Shown in pieces: positions 10,921-22,001 of a stretch of DNA of 64,000 nucleotides. The notes beneath the pieces are model-generated. The model was not told where the DNA came from, ran no database searches, and saw nothing but the letters and a program-made list of their open reading frames with translations. This DNA comes from Blastobasis lacticolella (taxonomy: Eukaryota > Arthropoda > Insecta > Lepidoptera > Blastobasidae), in contig LR990058.1 of NCBI GenBank assembly GCA_905147135.1, forward strand, positions 16,529,349 through 16,593,348. Direction: 5' to 3'. Both the position numbers and the translations under genes were made by a program. Numbering within the stretch: position 1 is the first letter of the stretch; every line of letters begins with the position of its first letter.

Positions 10921-11583
10921 ACGACACACCTACAGAAACTGTAGTATCGAAGTATTTCGATAATTCATAAAAGATACTAATTATAGATTTTTCTACTGTG
11001 TCTTTTATGGCACAGCATTTTTCAAAATTCTAAAAAAAGTTTTATTTTTCATATATTTTTTTTATGATTCACAAATTTTAGTCGTAAAAACAGAAATAAG
11101 TGTGTTATGCGTCCAACGTATCATCATATTTGGGGCGGTTTAGTCATGATCAAGAAAAAGTAAAAAGACACAATGAAAGAAAGAAAGAAAGAAAGTAGGT
11201 ACCTAATCATTTATCATACATTCACGCCATGACCCAATAATTTTGCAGTACAATAGCCACAGTCAAGTAGGTACTAAATACTAGGGCATGTACCCGGAAA
11301 ATACCGGTACCGATTTTTCCGGTATTCCCCTGTAAATTGACTTTTTACGCAATACCGTTTCTGAGAAATAGAGGAAATTGGGTACTTTGTTTATAATAAA
11401 GCCTTTCTTTATATTAATGCTTTGTTTATAGTTTAAGCCAATATTCGGCTCTGCGTTTGCATTATCTGACATACCTAGATTAGTTTAAATGGGCCGACGT
11501 TTTGCAATAGGAACTAAAGAATAAAGGAATGACGCATTACAAGCAAAAAAATTATTCTCTATTGTTTTATTGCTAACAAAAAC
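10921..11583. other. No gene recognised; GAAA microsatellite
   Basis: A (GAAA)n run lies at about 11174-11196; otherwise AT-rich. Confidence 0.45.
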
Positions 11584-11692
11584 TCAAAATTTATTTATTA
11601 ATTTGGACATTAAATATCTCTTTCAATCGTCATAAAGGAGTAGGATAGTAGGAAGGAAACACACAGTGACACGTTGGCCGCCCCATGGCCGC
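11584..11692 (-). mobile_element. Family C fragment
   Basis: Retains the tail block GGACATTAAATATCTC (plus strand) and GGAAACACACAGTGACACG. Confidence 0.7.
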
Positions 11693-12148
11693 ACACAAAG
11701 AATGATTATAAGAAAGAAATTAAATTATAAGTGTTAAAACAACTTTCAATAGGTACGTTAAGTACGGCCGAACAAATATAGGGCTACACAGGGTCTGTAA
11801 ATTCATATAAGATTGAGACAAATAATAGGTACGTAAACAACGTGTAAACAATATCCCCAGTGGCATTGTTCATGGGTATCCAGCGTAAGTGGACCCCTCT
11901 CACCATGGACACACACTTTCGAGTATATAAATATAATTTATTGTGATTTATCTGATATACGTGTTATCTGATTTGCGAATTGTGGGTCTTCAGTTGATAC
12001 AATCACTTCTACAGATGCAAATTTTCCGAAGTCTCTAAATTTTGTTCAATCTTACAGTTTTTTTTTCATCAAAACCTTTCACGGCCTTTTACAAATTGTA
12101 ATCTTTATCCCCATATTAAAATGACATACTAGACTAAGGGACAAATCC
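11693..12148. other. No gene recognised
   Basis: No family repeats or open frames of note. Confidence 0.4.
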
Positions 12149-12311
12149 GAAAGGTGGGCAGCAGCATCTTTCTGGGTAGATTTACATCAACTGCACTGCG
12201 ATCTCCAACCCGCCTGCCAAGCGTGGAGATTATGGCAATGACCTCCCCTTTCGTGGGAGAGGCCCGAAGTCCTGCAGTGGACTGTTATGGGCTGTGATGA
12301 TGATGATGATC
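12149..12311 (+). mobile_element. Family F 3' end, (GAT)n tail
   Basis: Plus-orientation copy with GGGCAGCAGCAT, CCCGCCTGCCAAGCGTGGAG and GGACTGTTATGGGCTG followed by (TGATGA)n. It shows that the family ends in a GAT-type tail. Confidence 0.75.
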
Positions 12312-12319
12312 CCCATATT

Positions 12320-12605
12320 ATCACCCATGTACCTATCGATGACTTTTTTTAAAGTTATGTTTATTTGAACACTAACCCATGCCTTTACGGAGAGGGTGAA
12401 CAGCGTGAGGAAGCGTTCATTCAAGCGATATCCCGGTTGTTCTCTCGCATGCACTCAGGGTCCTTTTTGACCACGATTCAGGATTTGACAGATCGACTGG
12501 AATTACAATAGAGTGACTGCCGTCTGACCCTGTTCATAGGTAAACCTAACCAGATTGGATCTTGGTAATCTATGCATTCAAGCAACTGAATGTGTAAGTT
12601 TTTCG
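12320..12605. mobile_element. Family A SINE pieces, rearranged
   Basis: About 12327-12424 is plus-orientation body; about 12433-12605 is minus-orientation body (CCCGGTTG...CCAGATTGGAT). The two halves are joined head-on, so this is a rearranged or composite insertion. Confidence 0.65.
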
Positions 12606-13179
12606 GTGTATTTCTCTTCCATTCACATACATAAACAAACACTTGCATATAAAGACAAAATATTAATCATCAAAAGCCCTACCAAATTAAGATATTTCAA
12701 ATAGATTTTTCTGAAGCAAGAAATAGCTGACACGAACTTCCGAGGAACTCACTTTCACTATTTCCAAGTAGCTAGTCTTCACAACAAAAATAGAACAACG
12801 AAAGGAGCTTTCAAGCTCGAAAGTTCGATGCGAAGGCCCCCTAAAGAGCTTCGAGGCTTGGAGGCTTCGTCATAGCGGAGCTTTTTACGAGCAAAACGTC
12901 AAGTTAATCAAGCTGGAAACGTTTTTAATTAAGCTTGATTACGCACTTCTTTTCCCGGTTGAGGATTTTATTGTCGAACCTTTGGTGATCTATCATCCGC
13001 TCGTGTCGAAATGTTAGCGGTGTTCCCAAGGATGGGTTGCATGAGGACTGCATATCTGGGTTTTCAGCGGCTTGAGTGGATGAGTTTTGAACGAGTAATG
13101 GATGTCGCGAAATTCGTAAAGTGATGTGAAATTTGCTGAAATAATTATAGGGTTATAATACAATAAAAATAATCATCTT
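12606..13179. other. No gene recognised
   Basis: Unique-looking; no family repeats. Confidence 0.4.
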
Positions 13180-13255
13180 GGCGTTAATGTCCCGGTTGTG
13201 CTCTCGGGCCCGGGGTCCATTTTGGCCAAGATCCATGATTAGGGTTATAATATAA
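13180..13255 (-). mobile_element. Family A SINE 3' fragment
   Basis: Plus strand reads AATCATCTTGGCGTTAATGT then CCCGGTTG and GGGCCCGGGGTCC, the reverse complement of the SINE end. Confidence 0.75.
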
Positions 13256-13764
13256 AACATATACAAAACCTATATCAATCTAGACTCTTTCACGACAGAT
13301 TAATAGTCTGCTCCTATCCTTAAAAGACAGTCACAAAACAAATACAATGCTTCAGCTGCATCTTCAGATGAGATGGCTGTTAAATGTCTGTCTTGTTGGA
13401 TGGATGTTGTAAAAAAGTATAATTTCAAGAGGTAAAAGAAAGAAAACTGTATTTACGAAATAAATTACGTTTTATTATGAAAAGAGCCTTCGTCGTTCCG
13501 TCAATCGATAGCGAAATAAGCCGACATGATTCTTTCCAAGGGCCATCATTGTTAATAAACTAAAAGTTAAATACAATTATATTGTCATTTCGGAAACATT
13601 TTATTGAGCTTTTTCGAGTAAGTCGAAGGGGCGCACTTGCTTTGTGTAGAACTATTCGTACTGTAGGCTATTCGGTAGCGATCTGACAGGCGAAATGTAG
13701 TTATAAAAATGAAAACAAAAAGAAGGCGTGTTTGTGTGATAAACATTACATTTGCTAATTAATT
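13256..13764. other. No gene recognised
   Basis: No family repeats seen. Confidence 0.4.
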
Positions 13765-14186
13765 AATGTCTAAATAGACAAAGAAGAAAAACAACAACTA
13801 TGGTTACCACGGGCAACAGTTTATCGGATTTGCACCGAATGCAATGCGTCATCATCATCACAACCCATAAAATTCCACTGCAGGACTAATGGCCTCTCCT
13901 ACGAAAGGAGAGGTTATTGCCACAATCTCCACACTTGGCAGGCAAGTTGGAGATCGCAGTGTTATAAATATAACAATCGAAAATGCTGCTACCTATTTTC
14001 CAGGCTACGAAGACTCTAAATCTTTACTTTGCCAGTCACCACACGGCCTAAAATTAATATAACTCACAATTCACAAGACATCGTCTAAACAGACAAAGAA
14101 GAAGAACAACATATAACACAACACAAATAACAACTATGGCTACCGCGCGCAGCATTTTATCGGATATCGGATGCAATGCGTCAGCG
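13765..14186. repeat. Direct repeats (about 85-105 bp) flanking a family F insertion
   Basis: 13765-13850 and 14081-14186 share AGACAAAGAAGAA, CAACTATGG, TTTATCGGAT and GCAATGCGTC. The left copy ends exactly where the family F tail (ATCATCATCA) begins. The arrangement fits a very long target-site duplication or a local tandem duplication. Confidence 0.7.
13850..14055 (-). mobile_element. Family F element, internally deleted
   Basis: Tail at 13850-13862 (minus-strand GAT-type), with the CACACTTGGCAGGC and CACACGGCC blocks. The stretch after CTCTAAATCTTT is deleted compared with 5731-5990. Confidence 0.7.
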
Positions 14187-14702
14187 CAAGCGTACACGAA
14201 TATATATCCACGAAGCTAAACACGAATAGATACGAGTATACCAATTACCTACGAAGCTAGTCAAGCAAACAATTTACTAATCAAAATCGTGAGCGAACAA
14301 ACCGTGTGCTTGAGAACTAGTTCCCTCGAAATCTATTTCACAAATGACTAAACACAAGCAATATGTAATAGCTGCTTCCCCTTTTAAGGAAATTACTAAC
14401 GAATTAGATGTAAGGGCATAAAGGGTGGGCCACGAATTATGAGCCATTTGGTGATGTAAATTTTGTACATATTGTTTATAATGGTGCATTTCGGAGTTTG
14501 TGGGTGTAGCATGTGTTTGAGGATAGAAATAGTAGGGATCTAAACTTTCTTTACATTTTAAATGGTTCGACAGTTCTTATTTATTTATTTAACTGTTTAT
14601 TGTACACAATAATGATATACAGAGAAATATAAAAGAACAAAAGACACAACAGGCACACAACAGCAACAGCAGGCAACAGGTCTTTTACCATTTTACTGCA
14701 CA
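14187..14702. other. No gene recognised
   Basis: A TTATTTATTTATTT run near 14577 looks like the reversed tail of a retroelement; nothing else seen. Confidence 0.4.
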
Positions 14703-14947
14703 TTTGCCGATGGCCAAATGGTTAAGTGGTACGACTCGTTCCCCGAGGTATTGAGATCGAAACCCAGCACTGCCATGTAGCAATGACTCTTTTGTGAGTT
14801 ATGTGCATTAGTTGAACACGAACCGATAGTCTTATGGTAAGCGAAAATATTGCGATGAATGTCCTTATGCGTGAAACATGCGTGATGTGTTAATGTTCCG
14901 GGTGGGCCCCCGCGAGAGCACAACCGGGGCATTAACGCCAAGATGCA
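14703..14947 (+). mobile_element. Family A SINE, internally deleted
   Basis: Has the tRNA-like head (GGCCAAATGGTTAAG, degenerate B box near 14750-14765), the GAGTTATGTGCATTAGTTGA block and the ACATTAACGCC-type end; the middle third is missing. Confidence 0.75.
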
Positions 14948-15367
14948 TGACCATTGTATTTGACCGGCAGTCTCATTTCATCATCATCATAATTATGATC
15001 TGATGATACAGTCACAGCGGTCAATCCCAGCTCCTGCCAGGTTCCGCTTTCCAACTCCTTACGACTTCGCGTATCTTCACGTCGTAAACTGTTCTTGAGC
15101 CTCCCCCAGGACCTCTTTTCAGTGATTGGCTTGCGAAAGGTGGTATGAATGTTTGTTACTTCTTCGCTCAAAAACGACTGAAAGAATTTTAATGAAAGTA
15201 ATGTAGCTTATTGCCCAGTATATTACAAATGATAGTACTTATTTATCCCACTTTTAAATGTGGTTCCCACGGGAACGGGTCCGAAACGATATAAGCAAGT
15301 TTTATGCTTACTAAGTCGCGGGAAAAGGCAAGTTTTTAATAATACCATATTAATAATAAATATGCTT
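14948..15367. other. No gene recognised
   Basis: Includes an isolated (CAT)n run at 14979-14992, probably a retroelement tail remnant. Confidence 0.4.
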
Positions 15368-15575
15368 GTACAAAGTCACACAATGCCATCTAGCCTCAAA
15401 GTAAGCAAAGCTTGTGTTATGGAAGTTAGATAACTGATAAACTACTAATATACTTTTTTCTAAATACATACCTATTATACATACTACACCTAAACCCGTT
15501 ACAGAAATAAAAATTCATCATTTCAAGTTCTTCTCGACCGGGAACCAAACCCGGGACCTCTGCGTGACAGACAAT
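15368..15575 (-). mobile_element. Family E SINE (tRNA-derived), diverged copy
   Basis: The minus-strand B box is the reverse complement of ACCAAACCCGGGACCTC near 15545-15562. Body blocks GCCATCTAGC and AGCAAAGCTTGTG are shared with 22655-22915. Confidence 0.7.
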
Positions 15576-16131
15576 AGTACTATAAAATAATATCTACATA
15601 TAAAAGTGACGAAATCTCCAAAAAAGAAGTTATCTCCGAGTGGAATATGAAGGCTCTGTGTACGAAAAAGAGGCTGTTCTTTTACCAAATATTTTACGTG
15701 TCTCAACTTCGCCGAAAGTTAGAATAAAAACTGTTTCCCCAAAAGACTTACACGAGCTAAGATGTGTCAATAATGGAAAGTTACCTGAGCCTAAAATAAA
15801 GTCTTTTGCCCTAGGGAGTTTGTAAGAATTCTTCGAGAAACATTTCGGCGAAACTCTTTCCAGAACGCTGTTTTTGTTTGCTAGTCAATTGGTAGGTATT
15901 TTTTAATATTGCATGACAGAAAAATAGATCGTTCTTTGTTGTTAGTTTTTTCTTCTGGTTTTGTATGAACGGTAATATTATGATGGCGAAGCATCGGGGT
16001 GTGGGTTCGAATCCCACTTCTGAATGTAAAAGATAACTACTGGAGGTCTAAAAAGGCCACATTAGCATATGATTCATATTAATTTGTCACAAACTTATCT
16101 GCAACGGCGCTGTTGTTGACATTGTCATGAC
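15576..16131. other. No gene recognised; tRNA-like scrap
   Basis: GTGGGTTCGAATCCCACTTC at about 16001-16020 is a perfect T-arm/B-box-like hairpin but lacks the rest of a tRNA; probably a SINE head remnant. A 16-bp perfect palindrome lies at 16120-16135. Confidence 0.4.
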
Positions 16132-16549
16132 AATGAGGAGTTTTCCAGTAGGTATAGATAGTTGGTTTCAAAAAGCATCAATAGATGGCGCTCCTACAAT
16201 TTTGGTAATCTTTTTATAATCTGTATGATGGTGGCAGTGATTTCATGCAGCCAACTAATACTAAACTTAAAAATAAAATGTTTATTAATATATACATAAC
16301 TGTTAAAGGTTGAACGAAGTGTAAAAAGAAATATGTATAGAAGTTAGCACTATGTTACATTATTATTATAACCTCTAAAATGATTCAAAACTATTGACAA
16401 ATACAATATTATCCAATACAACGTACCCAGTGTTTATATCCTGTTTGCTAAGAACCTATTTCAAGCGATTATCAATTACCAAAATTGTCGGGGCGCCATC
16501 TAGTGAGTGGTTAGGAATGCTTTAGATACCTATTGGAAAACTCCTCATT
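16132..16549. mobile_element. MITE-like element with long terminal inverted repeats
   Basis: Left end AATGAGGAGTTTTCCA and right end TGGAAAACTCCTCATT are inverted repeats. The match continues with gaps inward for about 75 bases, including AGATGGCGC and ACAATTTTGGTAAT on each side. No coding capacity; length about 418 bp. Target duplication not clear. Confidence 0.8.
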
Positions 16550-16948
16550 CAAAATGTCGTCACTTAGTTCCAGTATAGGCCACCGGATCAGTTTGTGGCA
16601 CTTTAATATGACGCCAATGTAGCCTGTGTGCGCCGCAGCCACCTATTTTAATTGTATAGATTCAACAGAGGTGCACACGGCACACTCACTCACACCACGG
16701 CAAACGCATCTGTACACCCACTCACGCACACAACCATACATCCCTAAAAAACGCTAACAGCCGTTCAATTGCCATCAATACTTCTATCGCAACGGCCACC
16801 AAATCATTACGCAAATCCACCTAATGTAATAAAATTCAAGCGAAAGTATAATAAATCGCCTATTTGAAGAAGTTATCTTGTTGCATCCGCAACATAGCCT
16901 TTTTAGACCGCCTGGTTTCCTTTGTAATAATAATAATATTCTTAATTC
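16550..16948. other. No gene recognised
   Basis: A CAC-rich segment (16670-16740) is present; no family repeats. Confidence 0.4.
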
Positions 16949-16989
16949 GGTCGAAAACATTAACGTAAATAACGTTAATGTTTTCGACC
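16949..16989. repeat. Perfect 18-bp inverted repeat, 5-base loop
   Basis: 16949-16966 (GGTCGAAAACATTAACGT) is the exact reverse complement of 16972-16989. Confidence 0.9.
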
Positions 16990-17486
16990 ATTCTTCTCTC
17001 TTCTTTGATTACCCGTGGACCACCTCACTTCGCTACTCGTCTCCTTTCCACTCAGACCCAAAAAGGATATAAACGCTGATCTCTGCGAATACTCTGTCGC
17101 AGCCATTTGGTTAAATCAGCCAACTTCGTTACATGCCACTCAAGTGCACAGTTTGTAGGTAAATAAACTATGAAGAGTAATTCTTTTGCTGCATGCAAAA
17201 AAAACGGTTTGAAAAAGGAGCCTAAATCTGCCGATATCAGGAAAGAGTTCCCCCGTTAGGAGGAGTCGGATAGCCAATAACCTACGACGTGAGAATAAAG
17301 AAGACCAGGCGAAGTGGAAAAAGAAAGGTAAGAAACCGGAACCTGGCATAAGCCGGGATATATGTTAAGATGATGATGAGGATATTTTGCAACCAAACCG
17401 TTAACAATTAGGTACCTCAAAGGCCGGCACTTTTTCCGCTTCAAGTTGCTACTATTCCGGTGGCCGTATTCCATAAAATTTTTTTT
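16990..17486. other. No gene recognised
   Basis: Short (GAT)n near 17370-17380; otherwise nothing supported. Confidence 0.4.
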
Positions 17487-17985
17487 TTATGCTACGCAGT
17501 GAGCAGACAGCCCACCTGATGGTAAGCGGTATCTGTCGCCCTCATTTTAAGAGAGGTAGGGCATAGCGGGGTATCCCGTTCGAATAGGAGCCGCCCGACT
17601 GGGGAAGTACCTCCACCTTACAGAATACTGCAGCTAAACAATACTTTTTTAAATAGTATTGTGTTTCTGCCGGCGAGTAAGGTTTCCAGTGCTCCATGGG
17701 GTGGGGATTTGGGGAACCATGGCTTTGGCAGTGGAGAGGCATTTTCCTTTTTGCTACCAGAGCAACGTGTAATAGAGGTGGGCAGCGCATTAGCGATACT
17801 CTTTATTTTTGCTAATGTCTATAGGCAGTGGTGACCACTTTCCATCAGGGGGCCCGCTTGCCTGTTTGCCTACCGTAGGACATAAAAAAAATATATCTAC
17901 GATTCGCAGGAAACAAAAGAACCGCCAGTGCGCTGTCACTGTGAGGAAAGATGAAAATGCCTCATGCCTGTAACTGCGTTGGCTA
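17487..17985. repeat. Family B'' repeat split by a family B insertion
   Basis: The left part (GAGCAGACAGCCCACCTGAT) and the right part (GCGCTGTCACTGTGAGG, GCCTCATGCCTGTAA) are continuous in copies at 34668-34815 and 40497-40670. The block between them is the 17551-17890 retroposon. Confidence 0.7.
17551..17890 (+). mobile_element. Family B retroposon, near full length
   Basis: Starts GAGAGGTAGGGCATAGCGGG and ends GGACATAAAAAAAA. Same length and ends as 21650-21994. Open frames inside recur in every copy and are not genes. Confidence 0.8.
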
Positions 17986-18752
17986 CCTTTTCTTCCACTC
18001 TTTTTCGAATCGATTGTTAATAGGTGTTCCACATGAATCCTATAGTAAATAAACATTATACAGCTCAGTGTCCAATCACAGCGTAAATTCGAAATTGACG
18101 ACGACGCTTTATCGAATTTGCTGGCAGGTAACGAAATTTGGGATTTAATTCGGGCTTAATTGGTCGTCAAATATTTTATATGTGCAACGCAATTGGCTTG
18201 ATCTACGTTATATGGGTCGTTTTCGCGTAATTTAAACCTTTCATTGGATTTTAAAACTTAATGAGGTTGCTCAATCACTTTTATGAGATGTTGTTGACAA
18301 GAAATTACACGGAGAATTAATTATTTATCGTGAATATGTTGTTATAACTATTGTGGTGGTGTGTTAATAAGGTGATAGTTATATTAATTACCTGTATTAT
18401 GCCTGAAGAGGTATGTATATATTGCAGCCATATGGTTAAATTAGCCGGTTAACTAAACGGCTAGCTGTTTGAGCAATTTTGTTTGAGCGTTTTATTTTCT
18501 TTCTAAATACGTATCATCAGTTTTGTTTGAATAAATGATTTGATTATTTGATATACTTTATATATTGCGACATTAATTCTTTATTGTTATTACATTTATT
18601 TTATAGTGACTTATTTATTGACTTATTTATTTTATTTATTAGAACATATATATTAAAAAGGACAACACAAACAAATTATAAACTAAAAAAATAACTTAAT
18701 TATCTAATTAAAATTAAAATAAACCTACAACCCTAATCTAAAAATCTTTTAT
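17986..18752. other. No gene recognised
   Basis: AT-rich with TTTATTTATT runs near 18600-18645, possibly retroelement tails. Confidence 0.4.
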
Positions 18753-19199
18753 AGTTGGGTATGGCAGAAGAGGAATGAAAGTAGAATAAAAGCGGTGGAA
18801 ATGAGGTCCCTAAGGAAAGTATGTGGAGTGAAATTAAGCGATAGAGTAAAAAATATAGTGATCTGTGAAAGATGTGGCATGAAAGATGATGTAGTGACAA
18901 AAATAGAAAGAGGGATGTTGAGATGGTTCGGGCATGTAGAGCGAATGGATGAAAGAAGATTGACGAAAGAGGTATATAGTGGGAATCTGGAAAACCGGCC
19001 TTTTAGAGGACGACCCAGAAAGACATTCACTGATCAGATCAGTAATGTTCTCCAAAAAGCTGGGGTCCGAAGTGGTAAGAATAAAAGAAGATGTATGAAA
19101 AGAGTTGTGGATATATGCGAGGCTAGGGAATTGTGTCAGGACAGAGCAAAGTGGCGGTCCATAGTCTCTGCCTACCCCACCTGTGGGACACAGGCGTGA
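18753..19199 (+). pseudogene. Non-LTR retrotransposon ORF2 C-terminal fragment
   Basis: An uninterrupted frame encodes the C-terminal end of a LINE reverse transcriptase protein (WVWQKRNESRIKAVEMRSLR, ERGMLRWFGHVERMDERRL, then a GRPRKTFTDQI motif and a Cys-containing tail ending GTQA). It begins abruptly without an initiator, so it is a 5'-truncated copy. The 3' tail is (TGTA)n at 19206-19225. The frame is intact over about 148 codons, suggesting a fairly recent insertion. Exact clade not certain; RTE-like or I-like are both possible. Confidence 0.8.
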
Positions 19200-19696
19200 G
19201 CTTTATGTGTATGTATGTATGTATTTATTTTATAGAATAATACTGATCGACTTTTTTTAAATGTAGAGAAATTGCTTATGGTGCAGTGTGGGTGAGAGAT
19301 TACTGGGCCCACTGAAAACCAGCGTGGTACGCGTCAAGCGGTCACCTAATTAATTGAATAGATATTAATTGACAACATCTAAATGTCAATGCGTCATGAT
19401 GTATGATTTTCAAGTCGGTAGCATTTAAAGGAACTTCTCCCTCGTCGGTAACCCAGTGTGAGCAATAGGTTACGAATGGCCTCCACGCTGAGATTTTCCC
19501 AATGGAGTATAACGTGGTACAACTTCTTCAAGTAAGGTATGAAAATGTCTTTACTTGGTCGTCAACACGCTGGTGATAGATATCGTATTGCAAATGTCCA
19601 AAGGCCATGGTAAACGTTTACCATCGGGCAGGCCTTATTATCATACCTATCGCTCCATCAAAATCTTTCCTATGCACTATTACCTACTTAGGGTTC
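19200..19696. other. No gene recognised
   Basis: GTAT microsatellite at 19206-19225 (tail of the preceding LINE) and a short family B' scrap near 19605-19650. Confidence 0.4.
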
Positions 19697-20110
19697 TTCA
19701 CAGGGCACCGATTCTGGTGTGCAATGCAGTTGTTATTATGTTGCAATGTAACTGTGATGTTACTATAACTACGTCGAGGTATCGAGTCAGTCCCAGCATC
19801 ATCCCAGTAAATTGCAGTTAAATTATTGTTCGACCTTTGACACGTTTTCGTTGACAGAATTGAAGGCAGTTTGACAACTAAGAAAGATGCAACTTAGTAA
19901 TTTATTTATTTATTTATTGGAGTACCAACAGCCGCATAAAACCATAATGCAATTAAAGTACCAGAAAAGGAATTGTGGAAAAGTTCGAACTCATGAAAGT
20001 TGCAATTCAACATCTGTATTTGAAAAACAATCACACGTTTGACATGCGATGCAATTGTAATGTGACTGCAACTGAGACGATTTCCGTACCAGAATCGAAG
20101 CCGATGGTGA
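19697..20110. mobile_element. MITE-like element M, uninterrupted copy
   Basis: Imperfect terminal inverted repeats around CACCGATTCTGGT (left) and ACCAGAATCG (right). Includes an internal TTTATTTATTTATTTATTGG block. Matches 39026-40466 on both sides of a LINE insertion there. Confidence 0.75.
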
Positions 20111-20279
20111 CTATTTTTCGTCAGGTGGGCCGTCTGACCGTGAGCCTCCTTAGGCAATAAAAAAGGTCACTGCCCCTGTCTATGTCAACCGTACTGTAGG
20201 CCCTGCGCGTGCGCAACGGCGACTGTAAACCTTTATCTATGCCCGATAGTAGTTCCGATGCGTGACAGGCGTACCTCAC
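20111..20279. other. Repeat scrap
   Basis: A CGTCAGGTGGGCCGTC block resembles family B-like 3' ends; then unassigned. Confidence 0.35.
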
Positions 20280-20760
20280 ACTCGGGGAGTGTTCATACTA
20301 GTTTCGGGTACACGTCGCATTCGCTTCGCTCGCCCATTTATAGGTTTCAGACACTTTTCTTATCATTCACCTAGCTCGTTGCGGTCTCTCATTCATTGAT
20401 TTCCTTACATTACTATTGTGAGAAACACATTGTGTTAGGTCTAAAAATGTCCAAAATTTGCGAGCTTGCATCGCTCGCTCATTCATTAAATTATCACCTC
20501 AGCCTGCTTTTAAGACCTCAAATGTCAAAAAAATCAAGCGCGCTCCAGTCGGTCATTCATTAATGACACCTGTATTTAAGACTCAAACTGTTATAAATTC
20601 GGGTACCTGTATTTAAGACTCAAAATGTTATAAATTTTGAGCTCGCTCCGCTCGCTTACACATTCGTTGTTCTCCCCCCGGTCTTAAGTCCCAACATCTT
20701 CACCCTCGCTAAGCTCGTTCATTCATTTATTGATCACCCCACTACAAAGGCCATATTTTT
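20280..20760. repeat. Degenerate minisatellite, about 60-95 bp units
   Basis: About six units each start with a GAGCTCGCTCCGCTCGCTCA-like block followed by TTCATT, a CACC block and AAGACTCAAAATGT-like sequence. A 36-bp subunit (CCTGTATTTAAGACTCAAA...) is duplicated at 20567-20638. Confidence 0.7.
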
Positions 20761-21245
20761 TTAACTCTTTGATTGATAGCTATAATTTTTACTTTTGCCC
20801 TTTTTGGTGTTATATGTATAATAGGTTTATAAATAAAAAAACATGTAAAAGTAGTTTATCAGCTTTCTGGTACAAATAACATAAGCTTTACTTTTGGGTT
20901 AGGTGGTGCAGTGTGAATTGTCCAAGCCTATTTATTTATCGTATTATGGTTCCCTTAATAATAAAATTATACGTATAATTATGCGGCTTCATTTTCTAAA
21001 GTAGTCTGCGGTCCTCGGACCACCTTGCATATGGACACAAGATAACAGAATCTAAATTTATATATTTATTTCATTTAACGACGTACAGTTCATCAGATTG
21101 CCGTTAAAATTGATATCTAAAGGATTATTGAAAGCGCAATGGGTTGCAAATAACTGAGAGGTTTTATTAAGTTTGCAAGCATAAAAGCATATTGATTATT
21201 TACAATTTCGATATTTTGTAAGTTTTAAAAGGTCAAGTTAAAAGT
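20761..21245. other. No gene recognised
   Basis: AT-rich, no family repeats. Confidence 0.4.
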
Positions 21246-21560
21246 CAAAATTTCTTTATTGAGTAGGATATTAAATAACTTAGTAAATCGCTATATTTAA
21301 TTAAAAAGAAAGGGTAGAACAGTAGGAAGGAATCACAATGACATATCGGCCGCCCCAGGGCCGGAGCACACCCACTCCACGGCGACCGCGGCCGGACCGT
21401 GACAGAGCCGGGCAGCGTTCGACATTATTATATAATTATGTCAATTATACTTAAGAAAACCACTTAAACCTACAGCAAGAGTAATGCAGTCCAAGGCAGC
21501 ACATGTTCACAAGTATGACGCAGGGCCTAACCATCGACCAATATCGTCATAATAAAATCG
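21246..21560 (-). mobile_element. Family C retroelement, long copy
   Basis: Full set of C blocks: tail AAATTTCTTTATTGAGTAGG (plus strand), GGCCGCCCCAGGGCCG, GACAGAGCCGGGCAGCG and CAGCAAGAGTAATGCAGTCC. No open coding frame. Confidence 0.75.
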
Positions 21561-21649
21561 AGGGTAGCTCTAAGTATATCTACTAAATCTAAATAATTTG
21601 ACTTATTTAAGGGTGTATAAATTCTTCTCTAGATTTCAGTGGATAATAC

Positions 21650-21994
21650 TTTTTTTTTTTTAATGTCATACGGCAGGCAAACAGGCAAGCGGGCCACCTG
21701 ATGGAAAGTGGCCACTACTGCCCATAAACACCAGCAACACCAAGAGCATCGCCAATGCGTTGCCCACCTCTATAACACGTTGCTCTGGCAGCAAAAAGGC
21801 AAATGCCACTCCACTGCCAAAGCCACGGTTCCCCAAATCCCCACCCCATGGAGCACTGGAAACCTTACTTACCGGCAGAAACACAATACTATTTAAAAGA
21901 GTATTATTAAGCTGCAATATTCTGTAAGGTGGAGGTACTTCCCCAGTCGGGCGGCTCCAATTCGAACGAGATACCCCGCTATGCCCTACCTCTC
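21650..21994 (-). mobile_element. Family B retroposon, complete, with target duplication
   Basis: Poly(A) tail on minus (poly-T from 21650) and 5' end at GAGGTAGGGCATAGCGGG. Flanked by a 7-bp duplication ATAATAC at 21643-21649 and 21995-22001. Defines the unit at about 345 bp. Confidence 0.85.
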
Positions 21995-22001
21995 ATAATA
22001 C

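Noticed and set aside
16001..16020. tRNA T-arm-like hairpin
   Set aside because: Isolated; no other tRNA arms nearby. Likely a SINE head remnant.
18749..19055. Two minus-strand frames opposite the LINE fragment
   Set aside because: Shadows of the plus-strand LINE coding sequence.
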